A DNA stretch of 62,352 nucleotides from Methylomonas lenta (GCF_001644015.1 NZ_LUUI01000087.1:1-62352); one strand, 5' to 3'. Shown: positions 37,803 to 46,592, numbered from the stretch's first letter. Notes: generated from the sequence alone by a model not told the origin. Made by a program: numbers and translations.

Positions 37803-39116
37803 CTAGTTCAAATTAAGCCGATTAAGCTTGCGATATAAGGTTCTTTCGCTGACATTCATCTCAGCGGCAATTAACTTTCGGTTACCTTGATATTTCTCCA
37901 ATAAACCGGCAATAAAACTGGCTTCGTATTGCTCCAGTACGGTCAACGATCTCATTGATTCATGAACAGCAAGCGACTCATCAACTGGCACTTTCGGCAC
38001 TTCCACAGCATCACCCACCCTACGCATGAAATGAATACTATCTTCGTCTATCGTGTTGCCCTGACTTAAGCCACAGGCTAACTGCAGGCAATTTCTCAAT
38101 TCACGGATATTGCCTGGCCAAGCATGCTGTATCAACTTGACCAAACCAGCACGACTGATGGTCAACGGATTGCCACGCAGGCTTCCCAATTGCTGCAAAA
38201 AGAAATCAACCAGCAATGGAATATCCGGTTTTCGTTCACGCAAAGGTGGAATATCGATAGGAAAAACCGACAATCGATAAAACAAATCTTCTCGAAATTG
38301 ACCTTGCCTTACCATTTCAGCCAAATTTCGGTGCGTAGCACAAACCACCCTGACCGTTGCCTTTAGAGTGGTGGTACCACCCACGCGACGGAATTGCCCA
38401 CTTTCAAGCGCACGCAGTAACTTGGGTTGCTGAGAAAATGGCAATTCGCCGATTTCATCCAGAAACAAAGTACCGTTATCGGCCAGCTCGAATAAACCTT
38501 TTTTACTGGAAGCTGCCCCAGTAAAAGCACCTTTTTCATGACCAAACAATTCGCTTTCAAATAAATCTTCACCAAACAGTGTGCAATCTGCAATCACAAA
38601 TTCTCCTTGAGCAGACTGCGAATGGCGATGAATAAATTCGGCTGCAAGTTCCTTGCCAGTTCCTGTTTCACCTAGCAATAAAACGGGTGCAGGCATCTGG
38701 GCAGCTTGTTGTAATTTGTTTTTTAGACGTAAAAAACTCTCACTATTTCCGACCATTCCGGCCTGCTGAGGTACCGATCCGCTTTTATGTAACAAGCTTT
38801 GCGACTCGCCCAAATATAAACGACCATCGGCGTCCAGTAAGGGATAGCCACGCACATTGAGTAGTTTTTTGACATTATCCTCGCCCTTCGCCTCAAACAT
38901 TCCGGCATAGGGTTCCAAAGATTGAAACAGCTGCTGATGTCGGCAATTACCTTGATGATCGCAACAAGGCTGGCCGATATGCTGATCACGCGTAATCCCA
39001 AATGCCGTTTCCCAGGCCTGATTGACCGCCAACACATGCAAATCGGGGCCAATCACTACAAACGGTTGTTCGTGGGTTTCTAGTAATGATTCAAGCTTAA
39101 AAATACTTTGCGACAT
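37803..39116 (-). CDS. PAS-containing sigma-54-dependent activator
   Basis: A 437-residue enhancer-binding protein. A PAS domain (about 15-115) includes a tight Cys/His group (CCDHQGNCRH), suggesting a redox or metal signal. The AAA+ domain (about 140-370) has GETGTGKE, the sigma-54 contact GAFTGA and LDEIGELP. A Fis-type HTH lies at 395-437. It has no receiver domain, so it is not a classical response regulator. It is transcribed away from a PEP-CTERM gene that has a sigma-54 promoter and TGACA-type repeats, so it is the likely activator of that gene. Confidence 0.92.
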   Translation of the reverse strand: MSQSIFKLESLLETHEQPFVVIGPDLHVLAVNQAWETAFGITRDQHIGQPCCDHQGNCRHQQLFQSLEPYAGMFEAKGEDNVKKLLNVRGYPLLDADGRLYLGESQSLLHKSGSVPQQAGMVGNSESFLRLKNKLQQAAQMPAPVLLLGETGTGKELAAEFIHRHSQSAQGEFVIADCTLFGEDLFESELFGHEKGAFTGAASSKKGLFELADNGTLFLDEIGELPFSQQPKLLRALESGQFRRVGGTTTLKATVRVVCATHRNLAEMVRQGQFREDLFYRLSVFPIDIPPLRERKPDIPLLVDFFLQQLGSLRGNPLTISRAGLVKLIQHAWPGNIRELRNCLQLACGLSQGNTIDEDSIHFMRRVGDAVEVPKVPVDESLAVHESMRSLTVLEQYEASFIAGLLEKYQGNRKLIAAEMNVSERTLYRKLNRLNLN

Positions 39117-39152
39117 AATCCTTGTTAATAAAATTCTGCTACCCGATTTTCA

Positions 39153-39196
39153 TGACATTCCGCCGACTCTGTCAGTTGGATATGACAGTTATGACA
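39153..39196. promoter_or_regulatory. TGACA/TGTCA repeat array, likely enhancer sites
   Basis: Four copies of a five-base half-site occur in 44 bp: TGACA at 39153, TGTCA at 39170, TGACA at 39183 and 39192. The middle pair makes a clean inverted repeat, CTGTCA-N8-TGACAG (39169-39188). The array is 55-100 bp upstream of the sigma-54 promoter at 39251, the normal place for an enhancer-binding activator. Confidence 0.6.
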
Positions 39197-39250
39197 GCAT
39201 TCTACTCAGCATTTTAGCGGTAAAGTCATATTTTCCAAGACAAAGAAAGT

Positions 39251-39266
39251 TGGCATCATAATTGCA
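39251..39266 (+). promoter_or_regulatory. Sigma-54 promoter of PEP-CTERM gene
   Basis: TGGCAT-CATAA-TTGCA matches TGGCAC-N5-TTGCW with one mismatch and correct spacing. The start codon is about 30 bp downstream. Confidence 0.78.
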
Positions 39267-39296
39267 TTTATAATACTAACAAAAATGGAGCCCTTT

Positions 39297-40157
39297 ATGA
39301 CACTTAAAAAGACCCTAATCTCATTCGCCCTAAGCTTAAGCATTATGCCAGCCGCCCAGGCGACCAGTATTACTGTTGATGGCAATCTGTCTGATTGGGG
39401 CTTACATACCAATGGCAATATTAATGACTGGACAGCCTCGACTTCATTAGGGGCAACTTTGAAATCTGCTATAGATGACGTTTATATCTCACCAAATGGT
39501 TATCTGAATCCAGGTTATGGCGGCCAAGCCTACGATGCAGAAGCTTTATATAGCTTTTCGGACGGCACCAATTTATATGTTGCCCTGGTTACCGGTCTGA
39601 ATCCCAAAACGCCAACCAATCCAAGACAAAATACTTATGGCCCTGGCGACCTTGCTATCGATTTTGGTAACAATGGCAGCTTTGAATTTGGCATCCAAAC
39701 CACCGGCTCCGATAAAGGCAACATATACCAAAATGTATCGTGGGGCTTGGGATTATGGGATGTAAATGGTAGAGAAACCAGACTGTCCGGATTGGCTGCC
39801 GACCCCAATCTCCCCACATCAATCATTGATGGTACAGGTAACTTGGTCGGGGCAGCTATTTTGGAATATAACAATAACGCAATTCAAAACATGGGGATAT
39901 ATAGCGGCAATCATTATGTGCTCGAAGCCGCTATCCCATTACTGGCTTTTAGCGGCTTTTCGGGAGAATTTGTTTTGCAGTGGACCATGAATTGCGCTAA
40001 CGACGCCATTAAATTAATCTCTTCATTACCTGAATTTGGATCAACTACTCATAACAGCACCAGCATACCGGAACCCGCCACGCTTGCCTTGATAGCCTTA
40101 GGCATGCTGGGATTAACAGCTTCACAACGTAAACGCGCGACAGCACTTTTGACATAG
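39297..40157 (+). CDS. PEP-CTERM sorting-domain protein
   Basis: A 286-residue exported protein. It has a signal peptide (cleavage after AAQA), a beta-rich body with repeated Asp-Trp-Gly/Asn stretches, and a C-terminal PEP-CTERM signal (IPEPATL, a hydrophobic helix, then RKR). Such proteins are processed by exosortase and released to the surface or exopolysaccharide matrix; no exosortase gene is in the window. ATG 39297 has GGAG 7 bases upstream; the earlier ATG at 39285 overlaps that site. The sigma-54 promoter upstream fits the known link between PEP-CTERM genes and sigma-54. Confidence 0.88.
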   Translation: MTLKKTLISFALSLSIMPAAQATSITVDGNLSDWGLHTNGNINDWTASTSLGATLKSAIDDVYISPNGYLNPGYGGQAYDAEALYSFSDGTNLYVALVTGLNPKTPTNPRQNTYGPGDLAIDFGNNGSFEFGIQTTGSDKGNIYQNVSWGLGLWDVNGRETRLSGLAADPNLPTSIIDGTGNLVGAAILEYNNNAIQNMGIYSGNHYVLEAAIPLLAFSGFSGEFVLQWTMNCANDAIKLISSLPEFGSTTHNSTSIPEPATLALIALGMLGLTASQRKRATALLT

Positions 40158-40166
40158 GCAGCCAAA

Positions 40167-40197
40167 CGGTTGAATTTTCCTTTAGCAAATTCAACCG
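40167..40197. terminator. Hairpin between convergent PEP-CTERM and ybbP genes
   Basis: CGGTTGAATTT and AAATTCAACCG form an 11-bp perfect stem over a 9-base loop between two convergent stops. The flanking T-runs are weak, so it is a modest terminator. Confidence 0.6.
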
Positions 40198-40212
40198 CTC
40201 CTATTTTCGCAA

Positions 40213-42696
40213 CTACAATCGCCGTAAAACCCGCATTGGTGATTGATTAACCACCTCGCGCACCCCCCAAAATCCGGCTATGCCGACCAATACTGCGCCA
40301 ATTACCGGCAAAAACAACCATGTATTTACCGTCATTTGAAAAGGGATATGCATCACTCGGCTGTACAAAACATAAAGAATTGCCTGCGAAATAGTTGCCG
40401 CCAGCAAACCGGCAACTGCACCCAGTAAACCAAACTCTATGAGATGGGTTTTCCTCAGCCAACCGCGTCTGGCACCCAAGGTACGCATCAACGCACCTTC
40501 GTGAATACGATTATCCAGCGTGGCATAGACAGCGGCAAACAATACGACAAAGCCAGCCGACAAGGCAAAGTAAAGCAACAGATTAATGGCTTGAGTCAAT
40601 TGTTTAAGTATGGTTTTAAACTGCTTAAGAATCTGATCCACCTCCAATATCGTGGTAGCCGGGTAGGCTTTGAGCAACTGATTTAACAGGCTTTTGCCTG
40701 CCTCCGGCAAATAAAAACTGGTCAGATAAGTCGCTGGAAAATCATCCAGCGTGCCGGGTGAAAAAATCATGTAAAAATTGGGCTTCATGGTATCCCATTG
40801 CAAGCTGCGGAGATTCGCCACCCGCGCACTGACTTGCGCACTACCGACTGTAAATATCAGCTCATCCCCCAACTTAATATTTAGATTATCCGCCAGCTTT
40901 TGCTCCACCGACACCAAACCAGGCTCATTCTCGGCCCAGCTTTCGCCGTTGGTAATAACATTATCGTCCGGTATGGTTTGAGCCCAGGTTAAACTCAATT
41001 CGCGCTGAGTGGCAGCTTCACCTCGACTATCCTTGCTAACCCGTTTTTGCACCGCTTCATCATTAATTGCCACCAACCGTCCTCTGACCACCGGATAAAA
41101 CTCACTGCTGCCAATGCCGGCCTGCTGCAAATCATGTTTAAAGGCCTGCTGATGTTCCGGGATAATATTCATCGCAAAGTGATTGGGTGCATGATCCGGC
41201 AACTGCGCCTGCCATTGATCGATCAAATCACTACGCACCGTCAGACTCAAACTCATTGCTGCCAAGGTAATACTAAAAGCCAGAATCTGACTGACACTGG
41301 CGCGATTGTTACGCATCAATCCCTGCACACCAAAGCGCCAGGTTACTCCCAGGTGTGGCAGTAAACGCCTAGAAAACTGCAACAAACCGGCAATCAACAT
41401 TCCAAGTAATAGCAACACCACCAAGCCGACTCCGAGAATGCTAACAGTCATTTGCCAGTCATTACTATAGCGCCAGATTAATACAGACATCACCGCAATC
41501 GCCAAACCATAAATCAACCAGGCTTTGGTCGGCATCGGCTCCAGTTCGCGACGCAATACCCGCAACGGTGAAACTCTTTGCAAACGCAATAAGGGCGGCA
41601 AGGCAAAACCCAGCAATATCGCCATACCGGTAATAAAGCCAAAAACAATTGATAGCAGACCGGGATTAGCAAGCTGCTGCGGTAACAAGGGCTTTAATAT
41701 GTAAAACAAGCCCATCTGCCCCAGCCAACCCAGCAAACAACCTGCCGCACTAGCCACAACGCCCAAGACTAAAAATTGCACCGCATATAGCCAGATGATT
41801 TCCGTTTGCTTACACCCCAGGCAGCGCAATAACGCCGAGGCATTGAAATGGCGCTCGGTATAACGCCCGGCTGCCATGGCAATCGCCACACCGGCGATCA
41901 AAATCACTACAATGCTAGATAAGCCTAAATAACGTTCGGCACGTTGCAAGGCAGAACCCAGCTCGGGCCTGTCTTCATGAATATCCAAAATACGTTGAGA
42001 CGGATTGAGTTGCGCTTTTAGGTCATTTTTAAATGCTGCCAACTCGGCATCAGCACCTGAAAACTGATAAAAATAATGCACATGACTGCCGGGCTGAATC
42101 ACACCGGTGGCGGCTAAATCTGCTTGATTGATCATCACCCGTGGTGAAAAGCTGTAAAAATCACCGCGTTTATCTGGCTCGTAACTTAATACGCTTTGCA
42201 CCAATAGCGGTTTTTCACCCACGATTATCGTATCACCCAAGTTTAAATGCAAAGCGGATAACACCCGCTTTTCCACCCATGCCATACCCGGCTCGGGGCC
42301 TTTATAAACAGCTCGCTCTTCCGTCGCATCGGTATCCTGGACTTTCAAAAATCCGCGCAATGGATAAGCCTGGCTAACAGCTTTAATTGAAGCCAGCAGC
42401 ATCTGCTCATTTTCTAAAAGTACACTGCTAAATTCCGTCGTCTGCGATTGAGCCAAACCTGCCGTTTCAGCATGCTGCAACCAGCTATCATCAACGGGTG
42501 CTGAACTGGCCAGTACTAAATCGCCTGCTAAAAATTCGGCGGCCTGAAAAGTCAAAGTGCGTTGCAAGCGATCTGCAAATAATGAAATGGTGGTTGCGCT
42601 GGCAACTGCAATCAGTAGCGCCAGCACCAATAAAGTCAATTCGCCGGAACGGCCATCCCGTTTCAGTAGCCTTAGCGCCAATTTAAAGCGGTTCAT
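40213..42696 (-). CDS. ybbP: FtsX-like ABC transporter permease (YbbP family)
   Basis: An 827-residue inner-membrane protein with the FtsX/MacB permease arrangement: one N-terminal helix, a large periplasmic domain (about 45-250), helices near 255-375, more helices around 390-480, a second periplasmic domain, and a final FtsX helix set at about 700-820. It pairs with the ATPase YbbA, whose stop overlaps its start by 4 bp. The set has been linked in other bacteria to lipid or lipoprotein handling in the envelope; the substrate is unknown. Confidence 0.88.
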   Translation of the reverse strand: MNRFKLALRLLKRDGRSGELTLLVLALLIAVASATTISLFADRLQRTLTFQAAEFLAGDLVLASSAPVDDSWLQHAETAGLAQSQTTEFSSVLLENEQMLLASIKAVSQAYPLRGFLKVQDTDATEERAVYKGPEPGMAWVEKRVLSALHLNLGDTIIVGEKPLLVQSVLSYEPDKRGDFYSFSPRVMINQADLAATGVIQPGSHVHYFYQFSGADAELAAFKNDLKAQLNPSQRILDIHEDRPELGSALQRAERYLGLSSIVVILIAGVAIAMAAGRYTERHFNASALLRCLGCKQTEIIWLYAVQFLVLGVVASAAGCLLGWLGQMGLFYILKPLLPQQLANPGLLSIVFGFITGMAILLGFALPPLLRLQRVSPLRVLRRELEPMPTKAWLIYGLAIAVMSVLIWRYSNDWQMTVSILGVGLVVLLLLGMLIAGLLQFSRRLLPHLGVTWRFGVQGLMRNNRASVSQILAFSITLAAMSLSLTVRSDLIDQWQAQLPDHAPNHFAMNIIPEHQQAFKHDLQQAGIGSSEFYPVVRGRLVAINDEAVQKRVSKDSRGEAATQRELSLTWAQTIPDDNVITNGESWAENEPGLVSVEQKLADNLNIKLGDELIFTVGSAQVSARVANLRSLQWDTMKPNFYMIFSPGTLDDFPATYLTSFYLPEAGKSLLNQLLKAYPATTILEVDQILKQFKTILKQLTQAINLLLYFALSAGFVVLFAAVYATLDNRIHEGALMRTLGARRGWLRKTHLIEFGLLGAVAGLLAATISQAILYVLYSRVMHIPFQMTVNTWLFLPVIGAVLVGIAGFWGVREVVNQSPMRVLRRL

Positions 42697-43382
42697 ACCA
42701 CGCTCCCGGCATCTAACTTAATCACGCGTTCGCAACGCGCCGCCAATGTCGCATCATGAGTGACAAGTACTAACGTGGTGTGCTTTTCCTGATTCAATTC
42801 AAATAACAAATCAATGATATGCCCACCGGTTTTACTATCCAGATTTCCAGTTGGCTCGTCGGCAAACAATATCGCCGGCTGGGTAACAAACGCCCGTGCC
42901 AACGCCACTCGCTGCTGCTCACCGCCTGAGAGTTGTTTCGGCGTATGCTCGAGTCGCTTGGAAAGCCCGACGCGCTGTAGCAAATCCTTAGCCGCAACTG
43001 CCGCATTGATATCACCGCTCAGTTCCAACGGCAGCATCACATTTTCCAAAGCCGTCAACCCGGGTAATAGTTGAAACGACTGAAATACAAAACCAATCAG
43101 TTCATTGCGCATTACTGCCCTGCCATCTTCATTCATCAAGGTAATATCGCGACCCTTAATCGAAACCGAGCCAGTACTAGGTGTATCCAACCCAGCCAGC
43201 AAACTCAGCAAAGTGGTCTTGCCGGAACCGGATTCACCGACAATGGCAATACTTTCTCCCGATTTGATAATGACATCCACGGATGACAGGATATGTAACT
43301 CTCCTTCTGAAGTCGGCACCGATTTACCCAAGTTTTGAGTTACGATGATAGGTGTGTTTGATTGTTCATTACGAGTTTGCAT
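42693..43382 (-). CDS. ybbA: ABC transporter ATP-binding protein (YbbA, LolD-like)
   Basis: A 229-residue ATPase of the MacB/LolD class. It shows Walker [11 protein letters not shown]-loop FQSFQLLP, signature LSGGEQQR, Walker [12 protein letters not shown] and H-loop THD. It drives the YbbP permease. ATG 43382 overlaps the tesA start codon on the other strand by two bases; a longer frame to 43469 would run through tesA's signal-peptide codons. Confidence 0.9.
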   Translation of the reverse strand: MQTRNEQSNTPIIVTQNLGKSVPTSEGELHILSSVDVIIKSGESIAIVGESGSGKTTLLSLLAGLDTPSTGSVSIKGRDITLMNEDGRAVMRNELIGFVFQSFQLLPGLTALENVMLPLELSGDINAAVAAKDLLQRVGLSKRLEHTPKQLSGGEQQRVALARAFVTQPAILFADEPTGNLDSKTGGHIIDLLFELNQEKHTTLVLVTHDATLAARCERVIKLDAGSVV

Positions 43383-43998
43383 GATGTATAGCCTTGTCCT
43401 TGCCTTAATTTTGGGTTTAATGCCCGTGGCCGCGATGGCCAAATCGATTGTTGTCTTGGGTGATAGCATCAGTGCCGGTTATGGCATTGATGTCGCTCAG
43501 GGTTGGGTGAATCTGCTGCAAAAAAAGTTCAACCAGCAGCACAGCGATTATGTTATCAGTAATGAAAGCATCAGTGGCGACACCTCTGCAGGCGGACTCG
43601 CGCGCATCAATCAACTGCTAGCCCGGCACAAACCGGTCATTGTAATGATAGAACTGGGCGCCAACGATGGCTTGCGTGGTTTGTCGCCACAGGAAATGAA
43701 AAGTAACCTGAGTGAAATCATTCAACGCTGCAGAAAAGCCGGCGCAAAAGTCATGCTATTAGGCATGAAAATTCCGCCCAATTACGGCAAACGCTACATA
43801 GCCATGTTTTACAACATCTACCCGCAGTTGTCGGCAGAATTAGATGTGCCACTGGTGCCTTTTATTTTGGAAAACGTGGCCTTAAATCCAGCTATGATGC
43901 AGGCAGATGGCCTACACCCCAACGCCTTGGGACAACCGCTAATTACAGAAAAAGTATGGCCTTATTTACAATCTTTATTGCCAAAAGCCCACGATTAA
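43381..43998 (+). CDS. tesA: TesA-type arylesterase / lysophospholipase (SGNH/GDSL hydrolase)
   Basis: A 205-residue periplasmic SGNH hydrolase. It has a signal peptide (cleavage after AMA), block I GDSISAGYG with catalytic Ser29, block III ELGANDG, and block V DGLHPN with the catalytic His. It cleaves thioesters, lysophospholipids or aryl esters. Two ATGs lie in tandem (43381, 43384). The promoter must lie inside ybbA because the two divergent start codons overlap. Confidence 0.93.
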   Translation: MMYSLVLALILGLMPVAAMAKSIVVLGDSISAGYGIDVAQGWVNLLQKKFNQQHSDYVISNESISGDTSAGGLARINQLLARHKPVIVMIELGANDGLRGLSPQEMKSNLSEIIQRCRKAGAKVMLLGMKIPPNYGKRYIAMFYNIYPQLSAELDVPLVPFILENVALNPAMMQADGLHPNALGQPLITEKVWPYLQSLLPKAHD

Positions 43999-44047
43999 AA
44001 TGATTTGCACATGCAAAAAAACCATTTGATTTCATAAACGCCTAGCC

Positions 44048-44422
44048 ATGAAAAAATACTACGCCCTTTTAGCCACTATCGTCCTCAGCAGCTGCATGTT
44101 TTTGCAGCCGGATTATGTGCAGATGATTAGCGCAACTGATTTAAATAAAGCCATGAAAAATCAGGATATATTCTTGGTTGACGTGCACATACCTGAACAG
44201 CAACATATCAAAGGTACCGATGCTTTTATCCCATTTAATGATGTTCAGGAACATCAGGATAAAATTCCTAGCGATAAAAGCACCCCAATCTATTTATATT
44301 GCGAAGGTGGGCCTATGGGTAATGCTGCAGCCAGATCGCTACACGAATTAGGTTACAACAATTTAATCAATCTTGAAGGTGGTGCCAACGCCTGGAAAAA
44401 AGCAGGTTTTGAGTTTGAATAA
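44048..44422 (+). CDS. Rhodanese-domain lipoprotein
   Basis: A 124-residue envelope protein. The lipobox LSSC places the lipidated Cys at residue 16. The rest is one rhodanese fold with active-site Cys85 in YLYCEGGPMG and a closing LEGGANAW segment. Rhodaneses carry sulfane sulfur on this Cys; a periplasmic lipoprotein version could act in thiol or selenium/sulfur chemistry, but no partner is visible. It is 49 bp after tesA on the same strand. Confidence 0.85.
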   Translation: MKKYYALLATIVLSSCMFLQPDYVQMISATDLNKAMKNQDIFLVDVHIPEQQHIKGTDAFIPFNDVQEHQDKIPSDKSTPIYLYCEGGPMGNAAARSLHELGYNNLINLEGGANAWKKAGFEFE

Positions 44423-44432
44423 TCAATCATCC

Positions 44433-44487
44433 AATGGGGGACTTAACTTTCAGTTTTTTGCTGTTTCAGCAAACATAATCCCCCTTT
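44433..44487. terminator. Nested hairpins between convergent rhodanese and glycine-zipper genes
   Basis: An outer GGGGGA/TCCCCC pairing encloses an inner TTTGCTG/CAGCAAA hairpin with a T-rich flank. The position between two stops fits a bidirectional terminator, though the T-runs are not ideal. Confidence 0.45.
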
Positions 44488-44504
44488 GGTCGCAAAAAAG
44501 GTTG

Positions 44505-44777
44505 TCACTGATTCTGCGCATCACTACGCCCCTGCTCATAAGCTTGTTGCTCTGATTCCTTATGCTTTCCATACAAAAACCCTCCTGCGGTTCCGACAAG
44601 CGCGCCAATAGCAGCACCCATACCCGCATTACCGGCAATTGCACCAATTGCCGCACCACCTGCAGCCCCGGCTAATCCTCCGGTAACCGTGCGCTGTTGC
44701 GTTGCGGACATGCCGGCGCAGCCTGCCAGAGTTAACGCCAACAAACATGCCAGCACTATAGTTGAAAATCGTTTCAT
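44505..44777 (-). CDS. Glycine-zipper lipoprotein
   Basis: A 90-residue outer-membrane-type lipoprotein: lipobox LAGC at Cys20, then a Gly/Ala-rich zipper (GGLAGAAGGAAIGAIAG and a second similar block) and a charged Gln/Glu tail. This resembles SlyB/OsmB/YmgG-like proteins that insert in membranes. AGGAGAA before ATG 44777 decides the start. It lies 20 bp after the Rap1a-like gene and is probably cotranscribed with it. Confidence 0.82.
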   Translation of the reverse strand: MKRFSTIVLACLLALTLAGCAGMSATQQRTVTGGLAGAAGGAAIGAIAGNAGMGAAIGALVGTAGGFLYGKHKESEQQAYEQGRSDAQNQ

Positions 44778-44797
44778 GTTAAGTTCTCCTTTTTGGA

Positions 44798-45184
44798 TTA
44801 TTTTTTGCAAGGCCATTTTTCAGTTAAAAACCTGAACTCTGTGTCTACCGGTATTTCGTTCATAAACTCCGGGTGTTGCTTTGCCCAGGTGACAAACATT
44901 TCAATGGCTTGATTACGTGATGGTTTGGGGTCAGTAAAACAGACTAGCTTTACTTCCGGCCTATCGGCCGCTTGAGCTTGATCAAATTGATAAGCGCCCA
45001 CCAAATAGCCCTGACAAAAATGAATAGCCTCCCGATACTGTGGATCTTGCGGCGATGCGGTACATAAATTAATCAAATTTTGCGTCGTCTTGGCAACAAA
45101 ATCGTCTTCTGTCACATTGGCCTGCGCAGATCCCGACAACAATATTGCCGATAGAAAAAGGTAATTTAGCGGTTTCATTTGCAT
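44798..45184 (-). CDS. Rap1a/Tai-like small periplasmic protein
   Basis: A 128-residue exported protein with a signal peptide (cleavage after GSAQA) and four spaced cysteines in the mature part (LCTAS, HFCQGY, LVCF, WPCKK), giving two likely disulfides. The CxxxxxxAxxFCQGY pattern resembles the Rap1a/Tai family, known as T6SS immunity proteins in Serratia, but also common as orphan genes. AGGAG lies 6 bases before ATG 45184. No cognate effector is next to it, so an immunity role is only a possibility. Confidence 0.65.
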   Translation of the reverse strand: MQMKPLNYLFLSAILLSGSAQANVTEDDFVAKTTQNLINLCTASPQDPQYREAIHFCQGYLVGAYQFDQAQAADRPEVKLVCFTDPKPSRNQAIEMFVTWAKQHPEFMNEIPVDTEFRFLTEKWPCKK

Positions 45185-45418
45185 GACAATCTCCTGATTA
45201 TGTTAATTTAATTTGGTAATTATTCTGTGAATCAGTCAGCTGTAAACTCGTCAGCCAGACGACTTCCCCCTGAATAGCCCTCACTTTTTGAGTGATTAAG
45301 TTTATCTGAGTCGAGTTAAAAAATCCTTACTTTCCTCCTCCATGATTTTTAAATATTTCAATATCATACGATGCATTTAATAATACCTCAGCATCAAAAC
45401 TGTAGATACGAATTATGC

Positions 45419-45439
45419 TAATTTCATGGCATGAAATTA
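45419..45439. promoter_or_regulatory. Perfect 21-bp palindrome upstream of protease gene
   Basis: TAATTTCATG and CATGAAATTA form 10-bp arms around one central G. It lies directly before the -35 element of the promoter at 45442, a class II activator position. Confidence 0.6.
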
Positions 45440-45441
45440 TT

Positions 45442-45469
45442 TTGACTTGCACAAAACTTAGTTTATAGT
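45442..45469 (+). promoter_or_regulatory. Sigma-70 promoter of protease gene
   Basis: TTGACT (45442-45447), a 16-bp spacer and TATAGT (45464-45469). The start codon is 17 bp further on. Confidence 0.6.
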
Positions 45470-45485
45470 CAGTTTCTCTTAAAAC

Positions 45486-46514
45486 ATGAACTTAGTTACT
45501 CATATGGATAATTCAATACTATCTTTGGAAAAGAAACGCAACAATTCCGGCAAAGTAAAATCAATTTTAATCGCCAGTACGCTGATCATTGGGTCTGCTG
45601 CACAACCCGCTCAAGCGGCTTTGAGCTTCACATTTAACTATCTTAGTCCAAGCCAAGGCTTTGATGACCCTACTTCCGGCGCCGCTAGAAAAACAGCGTT
45701 GAACGAAGCAGCTGATTTGTTGGGTGCGTATTTCAGCAACTACACTGCAAATTTAACCTATGACGTTAAATCATTCAGCAACAATACATCCACGCTAGCC
45801 TCGGCGGGTAGCAGTATGTTCCTGATACCCGGATCCTTTCAGCAAACAGCCGTACAAACCAAAATACTCAGCAATGGTGCAACAGATATCAATGGTGCCA
45901 CTGCCGATGGCACCATAGACTGGAATTTTTTCAAAGCCTGGGGACTGACCGATAGCGTATCAAACTCCGAATTTGACTTTAAATCAGTCGCTATCCATGA
46001 GCTATTACATTCATTTGGCTTTAGTGGCAACGGTCACGCTGATGGCTCAGGTCTAGCGGGCAAAACGCCCGGCACTGCAGATACCTGGTCTATCTTTGAT
46101 CAATTTTTAACCGATGCGTCAGGAGAAACCCTGGTTAGTCCTGGTGGCATCTTCGATACCAGCAAGCTTGCTGCTCTGACAGGAGGTAGTGGTAGCGTAT
46201 TGTTTAGCGGCGATAATGCCAAAGCGGCAAATGGTGGATTCGGGGTAAATATGTACGCGCCTGGCACCTACAATGAAGGCAGTAGTATTTCGCATCTTGA
46301 TGACAACACTACAGCGTTTTCTCAGATGATTATGACTGCGTCGGTATCTAGCGGACTAAAAGCGCGCGCACTATCCGCGATAGAGATCGGCATACTGAAA
46401 GACATTGGTTATACCCAAATAGCCGCACCTGTTCCCGTTCCAGCTTCAATCTGGTTCATGCTGAGCGGTTTAGTGAGTTTGCTGGGCGTCAGTCGTCAAC
46501 GTAAATCTGTCTAA
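45486..46514 (+). CDS. PEP-CTERM-type exported metalloprotease (HExxHxxGF)
   Basis: A 342-residue exported protein. After a signal (cleavage after AQA at ~44) comes a domain with HELLHSFGF (His171, Glu172, His175), a zinc protease site of the metzincin-like kind. The C-terminus has the VPVPASIWFMLSG variant of the PEP-CTERM signal, then a helix and RQRK. It is likely released at the cell surface after exosortase processing and may trim matrix proteins. A sigma-70 promoter and palindrome lie upstream, unlike the sigma-54 control of the other PEP-CTERM gene. Confidence 0.82.
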   Translation: MNLVTHMDNSILSLEKKRNNSGKVKSILIASTLIIGSAAQPAQAALSFTFNYLSPSQGFDDPTSGAARKTALNEAADLLGAYFSNYTANLTYDVKSFSNNTSTLASAGSSMFLIPGSFQQTAVQTKILSNGATDINGATADGTIDWNFFKAWGLTDSVSNSEFDFKSVAIHELLHSFGFSGNGHADGSGLAGKTPGTADTWSIFDQFLTDASGETLVSPGGIFDTSKLAALTGGSGSVLFSGDNAKAANGGFGVNMYAPGTYNEGSSISHLDDNTTAFSQMIMTASVSSGLKARALSAIEIGILKDIGYTQIAAPVPVPASIWFMLSGLVSLLGVSRQRKSV

Positions 46515-46542
46515 TTTTTTGCAGTTTTGAAAAATCACCTTG

Positions 46543-46569
46543 GGGCTCTTCGGCAGGAGCCCTATTGTT
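46543..46569 (+). terminator. Terminator after the HExxH protease gene
   Basis: GGGCTC/GAGCCC closes an 8-base loop and is followed by TATTGTTT. It lies 28 bp after the stop codon. Confidence 0.6.
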
Positions 46570-46592
46570 TATGACTTCGCACTTAAAAACCC

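Larger units (their letters stand above)
45185..45485. other. Intergenic region with promoter of the HExxH protease
   Basis: This 301-bp AT-rich gap separates two divergent genes. It holds the 21-bp palindrome and the sigma-70 promoter listed separately. Nothing else was recognised. Confidence 0.5.

Noticed and set aside
45421-45450. A sigma-54 promoter upstream of the HExxH protease
   Set aside because: TGGCAT is present but no TTGCW follows at the required five-base spacing; the sigma-70 elements fit better.
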